From an uncultured Lachnospiraceae bacterium (GTDB lineage Bacteria > Bacillota > Clostridia > Lachnospirales > Lachnospiraceae), in assembly GCA_910579085.1 (NCBI GenBank), contig CAJTRU010000086.1:1-13148 (forward strand): 13,148 bases of DNA. Direction: 5' to 3'. The position numbers and the translations under genes were made by a program. The notes under the pieces were generated by a model. The model saw nothing but the letters and a program-made list of their open reading frames with translations. It had not been told where the DNA came from and did no database searches. Positions 5,735-13,148 of the stretch are shown in pieces (the first letter of the stretch is position 1; each line of letters starts with the position of its first letter).

Positions 5735-6367
5735 TTACTGTTTTCTTCCTGTAAGGTAATATACGGCAAGCGCTGTCCTGTGTGATAAATTTTCTTTTGC
5801 AAGTACAGAGGTTATATAATTCTTAACTGTCCCTTCGCTTATAAAAAGCTTTTCTGCAATTTCTTTGTTAGACAGCCCATCTGCAACAGCCTGTACCACT
5901 TCAAGTTCCCTTGCTGTATATCCGCCAGGGTCAAACCCTCCTGCGGATGCCTGGCTGTTCCTGGCAAGTTTTAAAAGCATTGGCTGCTCCATTACTCCTG
6001 TACCATTATATACAGACTTAATCATCTGTTTTAAATGTTCTGGGGTATGGTTCTTAACCAGGTAGCCATTAGCACCATTTTGTATTGCCCTCTGTACAAG
6101 CACATCATCATCAAATGTTGTAAGTACAAGCACTTTACCAAGGTTTTCACTGGCAATCTGCTTTGTTGCCTCAATACCGTCCATAACTGGCATCTGTATA
6201 TCCATAAGAAATACATCTGGTTTTGTATTCCTGGCAATCTCTATTGCTTCTTTTCCATCTGATGCACAGCCAAGCACCTCAAATTCCTCATCCACATCAA
6301 GTATTATCCTCATTCCTTCCCTTACAAAGTCACTGTCATCAGCAATTATTACTTTTATTTTATCCAT
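5735..6367 (-). CDS. NarL/FixJ-family DNA-binding response regulator
   Basis: A 210-residue regulator for the adjacent histidine kinase. The receiver domain (about 3-120) has the acidic pair D10-D11, phosphoacceptor D56, T84 and K105. The C-terminal LuxR-type helix-turn-helix (about 149-205) contains T-A-R-E-L-E-V-V and SNKEIAEKLFISEGTVKNYI. Its start is five bases after the kinase stop, so the pair is translated from one message. Likely targets are its own ABC-2 module and perhaps the radical SAM promoter directly downstream; that is inferred from gene order. The family usually binds short dyads as a dimer, consistent with the dyads at 5651-5665 and 10906-10919. Confidence 0.93.
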   Translation of the reverse strand: MDKIKVIIADDSDFVREGMRIILDVDEEFEVLGCASDGKEAIEIARNTKPDVFLMDIQMPVMDGIEATKQIASENLGKVLVLTTFDDDVLVQRAIQNGANGYLVKNHTPEHLKQMIKSVYNGTGVMEQPMLLKLARNSQASAGGFDPGGYTARELEVVQAVADGLSNKEIAEKLFISEGTVKNYITSVLAKENLSHRTALAVYYLTGRKQ

Positions 6368-6372
6368 ATAGT

Positions 6373-7533
6373 TTATGATTCCTTTCCTGTTTGCCCATTC
6401 TTATTCCATTCTGGAAACAGCATATTTATTTTAAACCCTGCCTCTGTTTCAAAGTCCAGTATACCGTTTACCTCCCTTACCCTTCTCCTCATGCCTGCAA
6501 TCCCCATGCCATCAGTAAATGAAGGGCAGCCTTTGCCATTATCTGCAACCATGCAACGTATAACCTTGTTCATAACATAAATTTTAACCTCTATTTTAGA
6601 GCACTTTGAATATTTCAAAGAATTGGATACTGCTTCATATGCATTATCCAATATTATATGCAGGTAACGTTCTGGCACTTTCTGCAATCCACCCTCTGTA
6701 TATAGTTTCATTTCAATGCCCTTCTGCTGGCACTCACTGCATAATTTATTTAACTGTACAAGTGCCATCTCGTATTTTGCAGGCCGTTCTTTTCTCAGAA
6801 TAAGCCTTATTTCATCCATGCCTCCCCTGAGTTCATTAATTACGGCCTGTATCATCCCTTTTGCAGCCTGTGGCTCTTTTTCCATAATTATTTTAACCGC
6901 TTCTAGCTGGTATACTGAACCGTTAATTGTATGCCCAAGCTTGTCATGCAGTGCCTGCGACAGCCCCTCACGTTCTTCTAAAAGCTGGTTTTGCGCCATT
7001 AACATCACACTGCTTATTTCTTCCTGGAGTTTATGCTCCCTTTTATGCCAGTCCTTTTTTAATATCTGGCTTGAAAGCATATCTTCTATTGCCTGCTTCC
7101 TATAAGCGGCAACAATAAAATCATTCTGTATATAAAACATTCCAATAAGAATTGTAATAAGAAGATATATTCCTGTATCTTTGCATAAATTTATACATAC
7201 AGGCACAAGAGGCACAAAATACCATATAAGCCTTGGCCTGGCCATTGAAATTATTTCAAACATAACATAAATGCCAGCCAGCAGGAATTCATTTCTGGTA
7301 ATAATTATTATAAATATACATAATATACATGATACCCCTGCAAACACCAGCCGCCACTTTCCATATACCAGTTCTTTAGAAATAACAGAACCTGTAAAAC
7401 ATGCCAAAAGCAGGAGCATCCATGCAGATGCCCCCGCCAGAGTATAATGTGTTAAGATAATATATATTTCAAGTACCAGCAGTAAAAGCATACGTACTGC
7501 AAGAAAAAAATTTTCCTGGAATTGTTCTGTCAT
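6373..7533 (-). CDS. DesK/NarL-type membrane sensor histidine kinase
   Basis: A 386-residue kinase partnered with the next gene. Residues 1-140 are about five hydrophobic segments with very short loops and no sizeable extracellular sensor, so it probably senses within the membrane or through a partner protein. A coiled linker (about 145-190) leads to the HisKA_3 motif E-R-E-G-L-S-Q-A-L-H196-D-K-L-G-H with phosphoacceptor H196. The ATPase part has the N box (E300...N304), D-N-G-K-G (331-335) and G-M-G-I-A-G-M-R-R-R (342-351). The ribosome binding site is weak (GGTG). A 55-base gap with a hairpin separates it from the upstream permease gene. The layout is like the LnrJ/DesK kinases encoded beside ABC-2 exporters. 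Confidence 0.92.
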   Translation of the reverse strand: MTEQFQENFFLAVRMLLLLVLEIYIILTHYTLAGASAWMLLLLACFTGSVISKELVYGKWRLVFAGVSCILCIFIIIITRNEFLLAGIYVMFEIISMARPRLIWYFVPLVPVCINLCKDTGIYLLITILIGMFYIQNDFIVAAYRKQAIEDMLSSQILKKDWHKREHKLQEEISSVMLMAQNQLLEEREGLSQALHDKLGHTINGSVYQLEAVKIIMEKEPQAAKGMIQAVINELRGGMDEIRLILRKERPAKYEMALVQLNKLCSECQQKGIEMKLYTEGGLQKVPERYLHIILDNAYEAVSNSLKYSKCSKIEVKIYVMNKVIRCMVADNGKGCPSFTDGMGIAGMRRRVREVNGILDFETEAGFKINMLFPEWNKNGQTGKES

Positions 7534-7554
7534 AGATATACACCATCTTTCTTA

Positions 7555-7585
7555 ATTATAACCTTACCCAGCAGTCCCATGCTGG
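7555..7585 (-). promoter_or_regulatory. Hairpin and TATAAT-containing block upstream of the kinase gene
   Basis: CCAGCA (7568-7573) and TGCTGG (7580-7585) form a six-base stem around a six-base loop, downstream of the permease stop. The minus strand then reads GGTTATAAT, a possible -10 box at 7555-7560 without a good -35. The block 7555-7577 matches 1936-1958 upstream of proB at 20 of 23 positions, including a shared CCAGCAGTCC. It could be an internal promoter, an attenuator or a common operator. Confidence 0.35.
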
Positions 7586-7588
7586 ATT

Positions 7589-8860
7589 TCAGCTATCCTG
7601 CTGTTTTATTTTAAGCCCTGCACCACCAAAACTTAAAATTACAATAAGGTATGCTGCTGTTACACATAATAGCACAGAATATGCCCCATTGTCACCAATT
7701 AGCAGCATTTCTGCCGCCTCCATAAACCACCTCTGTGGCATAAGGAATGAAACTGCCTTTAAAAACCCAGACGTATTATCAAGAGGAAAATATAAACCTG
7801 CCAGAAGCGCTGAACATGACCATATTGTAAACACCAGGTAATTAGCACTCATTACATCACCAGCAAGTATACCTGTACATAAGCTTATTATACAAAAGAC
7901 CAGCCCAAGCATAAATATAATTACAAGAAACGGCAGCCTGTTTATTCCAAAATTACTGTTGCCAGTTACAAAAAGGCATACCCCTAAAACACCTGTCTGC
8001 AACAGTGAAATTATAACTGCCATGGCAGTTTTGGCAGCAAGATAAATAAACCTGCCAGTGCCTGACAGCATTATCCTTGTATAAACCTTATTATTCTGTT
8101 CCTCAATAACAATAAATGCAACACATACACCACAGAATAAAAACCCAAGCGTAATAATAGAGAATGCGTACCCTATTTTTGATTTAGCAGCCGCCTGTCC
8201 TGCATCTAGTACATTTTTTTCACCTGCATTTATAACCTTTGTTTCTTTTGCAGGCAGTTCCTTCTGTACTGTTTCTAGTATTTTTAATGTTTCTTTTTCC
8301 CCGTTCCCTGCATGTAGCAGGCTGTAAACCTGCCCTAAATAACCAGAAAGCGCATTATTAAATATAGCCAGCCTTTCATCATCTGATACTTTATATGTAA
8401 CAGCCGCCTTTTGTATATTGCCTTCTGAAATGCTATTTAAAAAGTCCTTTTTTAAATATAAAATTGCACCAGCCCTGTCATTAAAAGCATCATTTTCTAT
8501 TTGTTCTTCTATTTCTTTTTCTGTCATTTCTGTTGCATCCAGACGGCATACACAAAACATACCTGTTGAGGAAAGTTCTTTTAACACATGCTCTGAAATT
8601 CCTGACCTGGATGCGTCATAAACCTTTACAATAAACGCCAGTGCAAGCGAATTTCCCTTATAAATTGCTTTCTGGCTGGTATTCTTTAATTCCTGGATAT
8701 TTTCCCTTATATCCTCTTCCTTATACCCTGACGCTGTTCCAGTTTTTAAGCCTAATATAAAAACAGATATGACAGGTGTAATAAACAGAAAAAATATAAA
8801 CGCCTTATTCCTTAAAAGCAGTTTTATATTTATTTTTAACAATGCAAAGAAACTTCTCAT
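7589..8860 (-). CDS. ABC-2 family transporter permease (second)
   Basis: A 423-residue membrane protein of the ABC-2 type. One hydrophobic helix (about 18-38) is followed by a large, probably extracytoplasmic domain (about 42-225) and five C-terminal helices (near 228-252, 272-298, 309-333, 337-358 and 393-413). The D-N-T-S-G-F-L-K...P-x-x-W segment (361-378) before the last helix is typical of the family. Its ATG overlaps the stop of the preceding permease gene by four bases (ATGA), so the two are translationally coupled and probably form a heterodimer powered by the ATPase encoded at 10013-10771. The substrate is unknown; drug or peptide extrusion is the usual role. Confidence 0.9.
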   Translation of the reverse strand: MRSFFALLKINIKLLLRNKAFIFFLFITPVISVFILGLKTGTASGYKEEDIRENIQELKNTSQKAIYKGNSLALAFIVKVYDASRSGISEHVLKELSSTGMFCVCRLDATEMTEKEIEEQIENDAFNDRAGAILYLKKDFLNSISEGNIQKAAVTYKVSDDERLAIFNNALSGYLGQVYSLLHAGNGEKETLKILETVQKELPAKETKVINAGEKNVLDAGQAAAKSKIGYAFSIITLGFLFCGVCVAFIVIEEQNNKVYTRIMLSGTGRFIYLAAKTAMAVIISLLQTGVLGVCLFVTGNSNFGINRLPFLVIIFMLGLVFCIISLCTGILAGDVMSANYLVFTIWSCSALLAGLYFPLDNTSGFLKAVSFLMPQRWFMEAAEMLLIGDNGAYSVLLCVTAAYLIVILSFGGAGLKIKQQDS

Positions 8861-9951
8861 CCTCTTTTCTTACCTCTCTTTCCTGCCCATCCTGCCAGCA
8901 AAGCGGCACAGGAACAGGCTGCACTTACTGCCAGCAGGTATAAAATACTGCTTAAAGTATACTCACTGTGACCCATACATGAATTTTCTACTAATGCCCT
9001 GTTTGCATGGTAAATTGGGGAAATATTTTTCAAACTCTCTGGAAAAGATGAATACATATATGTTTCAAAAGCCCCTCCCAAAAATGCCATAAAAAACACT
9101 GATGAAAATAATACAATAACTGTAACCGCCATATTGCCAGATATAGCATACAGCATAAGCCCATATGAAATACCTGCCATAATAACCAGAAGCATTAACA
9201 GGGCAGCTATAAACAAGTTTCCCCAGTGAATTCCATATACAATAGCTGATAAAACAGAAGAAATACCTATCCCAGCCACCACAACAAGTATGGCTGGCAG
9301 CCATTTGGCAATATAAAATTGTAAATCTGTTAAAGCTGTTATCTGGAACTTTATTCCTATACCATTTTTCTTTTCACTTGCAAGTACACCTGCCATACAA
9401 ATAACCCCTAAAGAGCCAAAATATACAATTTCAATTATTCCATAATAATCTTTGGAATTAACTGCTGGCATATAATCAATCTTTTTTACTGGCACTTTTA
9501 ACGTTTCATTTACAATACCAGGAACTTTTGAATAAATAACCTGGCTGCTAATCTCCCTTAAACACTGGCTGAAAAAATACTCCAGAACCACACCTTCTGT
9601 TTCATTGTCTGTATTTTCGTATACTGTATATTTATCTGTACCAAGCTTTACAAAACCAGCCAGAATATTGTTTTTAATTAATTCTTCTGGTTCTCCTTCA
9701 GGGTATTCCGACAATTTTATACCTGCTTCTTTCCCTGCCTCTTTTATAGTTTCTATACTGCCCTCCCATAAGCTGCCTTTTTCAATCTGGTATCCAGCCT
9801 GGAATTCTTCTACTGGCTCATAAGACTTCATCATCTCCTCAAATGCACTTGAAAGAATTCCAATTACAAAGAATGGCCCAAAAACCATGATTGCAAATAT
9901 TATTCTGTTACGGAACATTAATTTTAAATTATTCTTTATTAAATACCACAC
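8857..9951 (-). CDS. ABC-2 family transporter permease (first), GTG start
   Basis: A 364-residue ABC-2 permease with one helix at about 17-36, a long outside domain (about 40-165), then helices near 170-190, 212-240, 244-268, 274-294 and 332-354. It has the same overall plan as the next gene, with little visible sequence identity, as in two-permease exporters. The start codon is GTG (9949-9951), supported by AGGAGG nine bases upstream. The end overlaps the following permease gene by four bases. It follows the ATPase gene by 61 bases, which contain a small hairpin. Confidence 0.9.
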   Translation of the reverse strand: MWYLIKNNLKLMFRNRIIFAIMVFGPFFVIGILSSAFEEMMKSYEPVEEFQAGYQIEKGSLWEGSIETIKEAGKEAGIKLSEYPEGEPEELIKNNILAGFVKLGTDKYTVYENTDNETEGVVLEYFFSQCLREISSQVIYSKVPGIVNETLKVPVKKIDYMPAVNSKDYYGIIEIVYFGSLGVICMAGVLASEKKNGIGIKFQITALTDLQFYIAKWLPAILVVVAGIGISSVLSAIVYGIHWGNLFIAALLMLLVIMAGISYGLMLYAISGNMAVTVIVLFSSVFFMAFLGGAFETYMYSSFPESLKNISPIYHANRALVENSCMGHSEYTLSSILYLLAVSAACSCAALLAGWAGKRGKKRG

Positions 9952-9981
9952 AATAAAATTCCTCCTGTTTATATATCCAGT

Positions 9982-9995
9982 AACGCCAAGGCGTT
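9982..9995 (-). promoter_or_regulatory. Small GC-rich intercistronic hairpin
   Basis: The transcript would read AACGC, a CUUG tetraloop, GCGUU: a short stable stem just after the ATPase stop and before the permease ribosome binding site. With no U run it is not a terminator; it may set relative expression by limiting RNA decay. Confidence 0.35.
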
Positions 9996-10012
9996 CTTAC
10001 AACCAATATCCC

Positions 10013-10771
10013 TTATTTGGTATAATCCCTTAAATATTTTCCAGTTAAAGTCAGAAATACTTCTTCAAGTGTTATATCCTTATCATCAGTTACAAGTTTC
10101 TTTAATTCTTCACTTGTACCACAGGCAATAACCTTACCATTATCCATAATAGCTATACGGGTACAGATTGCCTCCACCTCTTCCATATAATGGCTTGTAT
10201 AAACTACTGTTGCACCATTCCTGTTTGACTCCTTTATCTTTTCAAGAATAAAATTCCTGGATTGTGGGTCAATACCTACTGTTGGCTCATCAAAAAATAA
10301 AATTTCAGGGTTATGTCCTATTGCACATGCAATATTTAAACGCCTTTTCATTCCTCCAGAAAAATTCTTTGCAAACTCATTTTTCTTATCCAGAAGCCCT
10401 GTATATTCCAGCGATTTATCTATTGTTTCCTTTAACTGCTTTCCCTTAATCCCATAAAGTGATGTAAACAGTTCCACATTTTCCCATGCCTTCAGGTTTC
10501 CATGCACTGCTAATTCTTGTGGGATATATCCAATCCTTTGTATAACTTCTTTCTTCTGTTTCCAAGGGTTAACACCAAGCAGGTTTATACTTCCTGCTGT
10601 TGGTTTTATAATAGAACAAATCATATTCATGGTTGTACTTTTGCCTGCACCATTTGGCCCTAAAAGCCCAAATATTTCTCCCCTTCTTATTTCTAAACCA
10701 AGGCTGTCAACCACCGTCTTGCCCTGGTACTTTTTTGTTAAGTCCTTTGTCTTTAATATAACCTCTGGCAT
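10013..10771 (-). CDS. ABC-2 transporter ATP-binding protein
   Basis: A 252-residue ATPase that should drive the two permeases encoded next. It has Walker A G-P-N-G-A-G-K-S-T (38-46), Q-loop near Q85, signature F-S-G-G-M (137-141), Walker B I-L-F-F-D-E-P (157-163), and H-loop H194 in Y-T-S-H-Y-M-E-E. These features, including the short C-terminal L-E-E-V-F-L-T-L-T-G tail, fit the drug- and antibiotic-export (DrrA/CcmA-like) class, as in LnrL and many bacteriocin immunity transporters. AAGGAAG lies eight bases upstream of ATG. It is the first gene of the minus-strand series leading to the two-component system and the peptide cassette. Confidence 0.93.
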   Translation of the reverse strand: MPEVILKTKDLTKKYQGKTVVDSLGLEIRRGEIFGLLGPNGAGKSTTMNMICSIIKPTAGSINLLGVNPWKQKKEVIQRIGYIPQELAVHGNLKAWENVELFTSLYGIKGKQLKETIDKSLEYTGLLDKKNEFAKNFSGGMKRRLNIACAIGHNPEILFFDEPTVGIDPQSRNFILEKIKESNRNGATVVYTSHYMEEVEAICTRIAIMDNGKVIACGTSEELKKLVTDDKDITLEEVFLTLTGKYLRDYTK

Positions 10772-10793
10772 AAATAACTTCCTTTCATTTTTT

Positions 10794-10808
10794 ATATCTG
10801 GCAGATAT
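10794..10808. promoter_or_regulatory. 15-bp dyad before the ABC-2 ATPase gene
   Basis: ATATCTG (10794-10800) and CAGATAT (10802-10808) are perfectly complementary around one base, too tight for an RNA hairpin and therefore more like a dimeric protein binding site. It sits between the possible promoter (10897-10925) and the ribosome binding site, a position suited to repression. Confidence 0.4.
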
Positions 10809-10896
10809 CTTTATTAGAATTAAATATTTTTATTATTTTTTATCCTGGAATAATAATAACAGTTTTGTAGTATATAAAGGAAGTGAAAAAAGAAGG

Positions 10897-10925
10897 ATTA
10901 TAAACATGACTAAAGTCATATATTT
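10897..10925 (-). promoter_or_regulatory. Possible ABC-2 operon promoter with a 14-bp dyad in its spacer
   Basis: On the minus strand a perfect TATAAT (10897-10902) has no good -35 hexamer 17 bases upstream (AAATAT, 10920-10925), as in activator-dependent promoters. ATGACT/AGTCAT arms (10906-10911 and 10914-10919) around two bases fill the spacer. The gene starts about 125 bases downstream. The plan resembles the radical SAM promoter at 5646-5674. Confidence 0.4.
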
Positions 10926-10982
10926 AAAAATTTTATCTATACTGGACAAACAAGCAGAATGGAATTTGGAACAGCACATATT

Positions 10983-11020
10983 AAAAAACAGCCCCTGCGT
11001 CTGGCTCAAGGGCTGTTTTT
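10983..11020 (-). terminator. Intrinsic terminator after the EamA gene (bidirectional form)
   Basis: CAGCCC (10989-10994) pairs with GGGCTG (11010-11015), extended by A6 on one side and T5 on the other. The minus strand therefore reads AAAAACAGCCC, a loop of about 15 bases, then GGGCTGTTTTTT. It lies about 53 bases after the EamA stop and separates the hydrolase-permease unit from the ABC-2 operon. Confidence 0.8.
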
Positions 11021-11072
11021 CTGGATTTTTTGTATATTATATAATTTTTATATATTATAGTATATTTTTCCA

Positions 11073-12041
11073 TTATGTTAAAGATTTATCATTGCGTAAA
11101 TTTACTATTACTATTCCTGCACTTACCAGGACAAGGGCTGCAAGGTTCTGCACTGATAATACATGCTCATTTAACAATACTGCAGAAAATGCAACTCCAA
11201 ACACAGGAATTGAAAAACTATAAACAGCAATTTTCCCTACAGGATTATATTTTAAAAGTTCTGCCCATATATTAAAAGCAACTGTAGAAAGCAATGCCAT
11301 ATATACCAGAAGTGCCGTTGACTTTACTGTAAACCCTTCTATTCTGCCTCCCAGCAAAAGCCCTGTAATTACAAGGACTGCACCTCCCAATAAAAGCTGG
11401 TATGCTGTAATTGCAGCAGGACTTTCCCGTTCTGATATCTTTTTAAGCGTAACCGAACTTATGCCATAAGCGGCTGAACACAGTAAAATCATGCCTTCCC
11501 CCTGGAATGAAAAGCCCATGCCAAGCCCGCCAGGTTTTATATTTACAAGAATTACTCCTATAAAACCTATAGTACATCCTGCAACCTTTTTAATATTTAT
11601 TTTCTCACCCTTAAGGAAAAAATGCGCTGTTATAATTGAAAAAAATGCGTTTGAAGCATTTATTACAGAACCTTTAGAGCCTGTTGTATTTGCCATTCCT
11701 ATATAAAAAAATATATACTGTAATGTTGTTTGTAAAATTCCCTGCCCTATAATATATGGAACAGAGGATGCCTTTATTTTAATAAATCCCTTCTGCATTA
11801 TTCCAGAAATAACCAGTGCAAAAATACCTGCAAGAAAGAAACGGCAGCCAGCAAAAAGTATCTGGCTGCCAGTGCCCTTTATATCCAACATTTCATATCC
11901 AATTTTCACACATGGAAATGCGCTGCCCCATAGTGCACAGCAGGTTAAAGCAAGAAAAACAATAATAATCTGGTTTCTATAAATACTTTCTTTATCCTTC
12001 CCAGCCATTTTCTGGAAATTATCCAAGAAATTCCACAACAT
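11073..12041 (-). CDS. EamA/DMT-family membrane permease
   Basis: An inner-membrane protein of the drug/metabolite transporter superfamily, with about ten hydrophobic segments in two homologous EamA halves. The first half has A-L-W-G-S-A-F-P near its first helix and T-T-G-S-K-G-S-V-I-N-A between later helices; the second has the usual F-N-I-W-A-E and P-V-F-G-V-A-F-S segment. Substrates in this family include amino acids and other metabolites and cannot be predicted here. Three ATG starts are possible (12071, 12041, 12008). I chose 12041 because AAAGGTG lies seven bases upstream; 12071 has no visible ribosome binding site and 12008 only a distant GGAT. With the chosen start it overlaps the hydrolase gene by 23 bases, suggesting translational coupling. 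The terminator at 10983-11020 ends the unit. Confidence 0.88.
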   Translation of the reverse strand: MLWNFLDNFQKMAGKDKESIYRNQIIIVFLALTCCALWGSAFPCVKIGYEMLDIKGTGSQILFAGCRFFLAGIFALVISGIMQKGFIKIKASSVPYIIGQGILQTTLQYIFFYIGMANTTGSKGSVINASNAFFSIITAHFFLKGEKINIKKVAGCTIGFIGVILVNIKPGGLGMGFSFQGEGMILLCSAAYGISSVTLKKISERESPAAITAYQLLLGGAVLVITGLLLGGRIEGFTVKSTALLVYMALLSTVAFNIWAELLKYNPVGKIAVYSFSIPVFGVAFSAVLLNEHVLSVQNLAALVLVSAGIVIVNLRNDKSLT

Positions 12042-12927
12042 CCCTGTACACCTTTTCCTTTTCTGCCTCATTTAAAATTTCATGCCTCATATTTTTATAA
12101 ACAACCTGCTTTATATTATTAAATCCTGCCGATTTTAAAATATTTATGCTCTTCCGGCTTCCTTTACCATAGCCTGTGCAGACATCCTCATTCCCTCTTA
12201 ATGCAAGCACTGGAAGCTCCTTATTTACATTTTTATATCTCCATGTTTCCGCCATATTCTTAGTTAAATGGAACAAATCATTATAAGCTGATACTTTAAA
12301 CCCATGTCCGCAATAGGGGTCATCAATATATGACTTTATATTTTCTTTATCTGCACTAATCCATTCAAGTCCAGTTTCCTGGCTTTCCATAGCTTTATTA
12401 AAACTGCCAGTTGAAATATCTTGTATAAACTTTGAGAAATACTTTGCACCTTTTACTTTGCTTATCATACTTGTAAGGGCTATTCCAAAACCCAGTGGAA
12501 CTATACCAGGACTACATGGATATCCAGATAAAACCACCTTTTCATAATTCCATGACTGGCTCTGCATAAGGTTACGTGCAATAATAGTTCCCATTGAATG
12601 TGCAAAGATTATAACCTTACTGTTTTTAAATCTTTTCCTTATATAACATGTTATTCTTTTCTGGTCTGATAAAAGATACTTATATCCGTCTTTTTCTTTA
12701 AAAAATCCCAGTTCTGGCGCACCCTTGCCATGTCCCCTCATATCTGACGAAACCACTGTATAACCTGCATTATTTAAAACCCTGGCCAAAGCCTCATACC
12801 GCCCCTGGTGCTCTTCCATTCCATGTATAATCTGTACATATCCCTTAACATTTTCCCTGTCTGGTGCTTCAAATACATGAAGGTTTAATTTATATCCATC
12901 TTTTGCCTTTAATATTATCTTTTTCAT
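12019..12927 (-). CDS. Alpha/beta hydrolase, lysophospholipase/monoacylglycerol lipase-like
   Basis: A 302-residue serine hydrolase of the Hydrolase_4 (serine aminopeptidase S33) type, expected to cleave esters such as monoacylglycerols or lysophospholipids. The oxyanion-hole segment is H35-G-M-E-E-H, the following S-D-M-R-G-H-G-K-G (61-69) is typical of the family, the nucleophile is S111 in A-H-S-M-G, and the likely acid and base are D248 (G-N-E-D) and H282 (M-R-H-E). A cap region lies at about 135-225. There is no signal peptide, so it acts in the cytoplasm or at the inner membrane face. It is the first gene of a two-gene unit with the EamA permease. The true substrate is not deducible. 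Confidence 0.9.
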   Translation of the reverse strand: MKKIILKAKDGYKLNLHVFEAPDRENVKGYVQIIHGMEEHQGRYEALARVLNNAGYTVVSSDMRGHGKGAPELGFFKEKDGYKYLLSDQKRITCYIRKRFKNSKVIIFAHSMGTIIARNLMQSQSWNYEKVVLSGYPCSPGIVPLGFGIALTSMISKVKGAKYFSKFIQDISTGSFNKAMESQETGLEWISADKENIKSYIDDPYCGHGFKVSAYNDLFHLTKNMAETWRYKNVNKELPVLALRGNEDVCTGYGKGSRKSINILKSAGFNNIKQVVYKNMRHEILNEAEKEKVYRDVVEFLG

Positions 12928-13011
12928 ACCTTATCTTATCCTTTCATTATCAAATTTCTTTAAATACTATAGATTAATTATATTCCCTGGTTTTATTTTA
13001 GCATATTTACT

Positions 13012-13090
13012 ATGTTAAAACCACCCTCATTGCCACTTTGGATAGTGTAACTTTACTTGGGTATATGACAGGGTATATGTGTTTTAGCAT
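13012..13090. repeat. Inverted and tandem short repeats in the right-edge intergenic region
   Basis: ATGTTAAAAC (13012-13021) and GTTTTAGCAT (13081-13090) are complementary at nine of ten positions. Between them GGGTATATG occurs twice in direct orientation (13059-13067 and 13071-13079), 12 bases apart. No gene is visible from 12928 to 13148. The tandem pair could be binding sites upstream of the hydrolase gene, or these may be remnants of another palindromic repeat. Confidence 0.3.
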
Positions 13091-13148
13091 TTTTTGATAC
13101 ATTAATATATACAATTTATGGCATAATATTAAATAATCATTTACAACA

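Noticed and set aside
6716..7105. 129-residue plus-strand frame inside the kinase gene
   Set aside because: Antisense to a well-supported histidine kinase. Its Ser/Cys/Ile-rich sequence is typical of an antisense shadow.
8769..9092. 107-residue plus-strand frame across the two permease genes
   Set aside because: Antisense to two overlapping ABC-2 permease genes, with no domain or ribosome binding site of its own.
10906..11223. 105-residue plus-strand frame with an AGAAGG-like site upstream
   Set aside because: It runs through the intrinsic terminator and antisense into the EamA gene. The composition looks like translated noncoding DNA, and its start coincides with the dyad at 10906-10919.
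1..13148. CRISPR arrays, tRNA or rRNA genes, transposases and phage genes
   Set aside because: No regularly spaced repeats, no tRNA-like or rRNA segments, and no transposase, integrase or phage proteins were seen on either strand.

Overview
The window looks like a chromosomal stretch from a low-GC, AT-rich Gram-positive anaerobe of the Clostridia, most likely a gut Lachnospiraceae. This is inferred from gene content, AGGAGG-type ribosome binding sites, AT-rich codons and the protein families; no rRNA or other species marker is present. Every gene except the first is on the minus strand, so transcription mostly runs from high to low coordinates.

Layout from left to right. Positions 1-467 hold no convincing gene, but contain a diverged dispersed-repeat copy, a long imperfect palindrome and a good promoter for a plus-strand sugar O-acetyltransferase (468-1058). 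A PUA-less glutamate 5-kinase, ProB (1072-1863, minus), converges on it. The proB upstream region (1864-2161) has a likely promoter and two adjacent palindromic elements of about 100 bp.

The centre of interest is 2162-5622. A 55-residue Cys/Gly/Lys-rich peptide gene (2162-2329), too short for an ordinary ORF cutoff, follows an ABC exporter (2468-4291) and a radical SAM/SPASM enzyme (4306-5622). The peptide has eight cysteines in three modules of the form N-G-x-G-C-x-C, two of them extended to C-G-C-G-C and preceded by K-K-K-H-N. The set reads as a compact RiPP pathway: precursor, radical SAM maturase and exporter. I cannot place the precursor in a named family; it may be a new class related in logic to clostridial Cys-rich peptide/CcpM and ranthipeptide systems.

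Upstream in the same direction (5735-10771) lies an ABC-2 module (ATPase and two permeases) followed by a DesK/NarL-type two-component system with a multi-helix membrane sensor. It resembles the Bacillus LnrJK-LnrLMN arrangement for sensing and resisting membrane-active compounds. It could give immunity to, or regulate, the peptide, but that link rests on position and orientation only. Promoter-like sequences upstream of the ABC-2 ATPase and the radical SAM gene each have a small dyad in the -35/-10 spacer.

The right end (11073-12927) is an apparently separate two-gene unit: a lysophospholipase-like alpha/beta hydrolase followed by an EamA/DMT permease, closed by a clear intrinsic terminator at 10983-11020. 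Positions 12928-13148 hold only noncoding sequence with short repeats.
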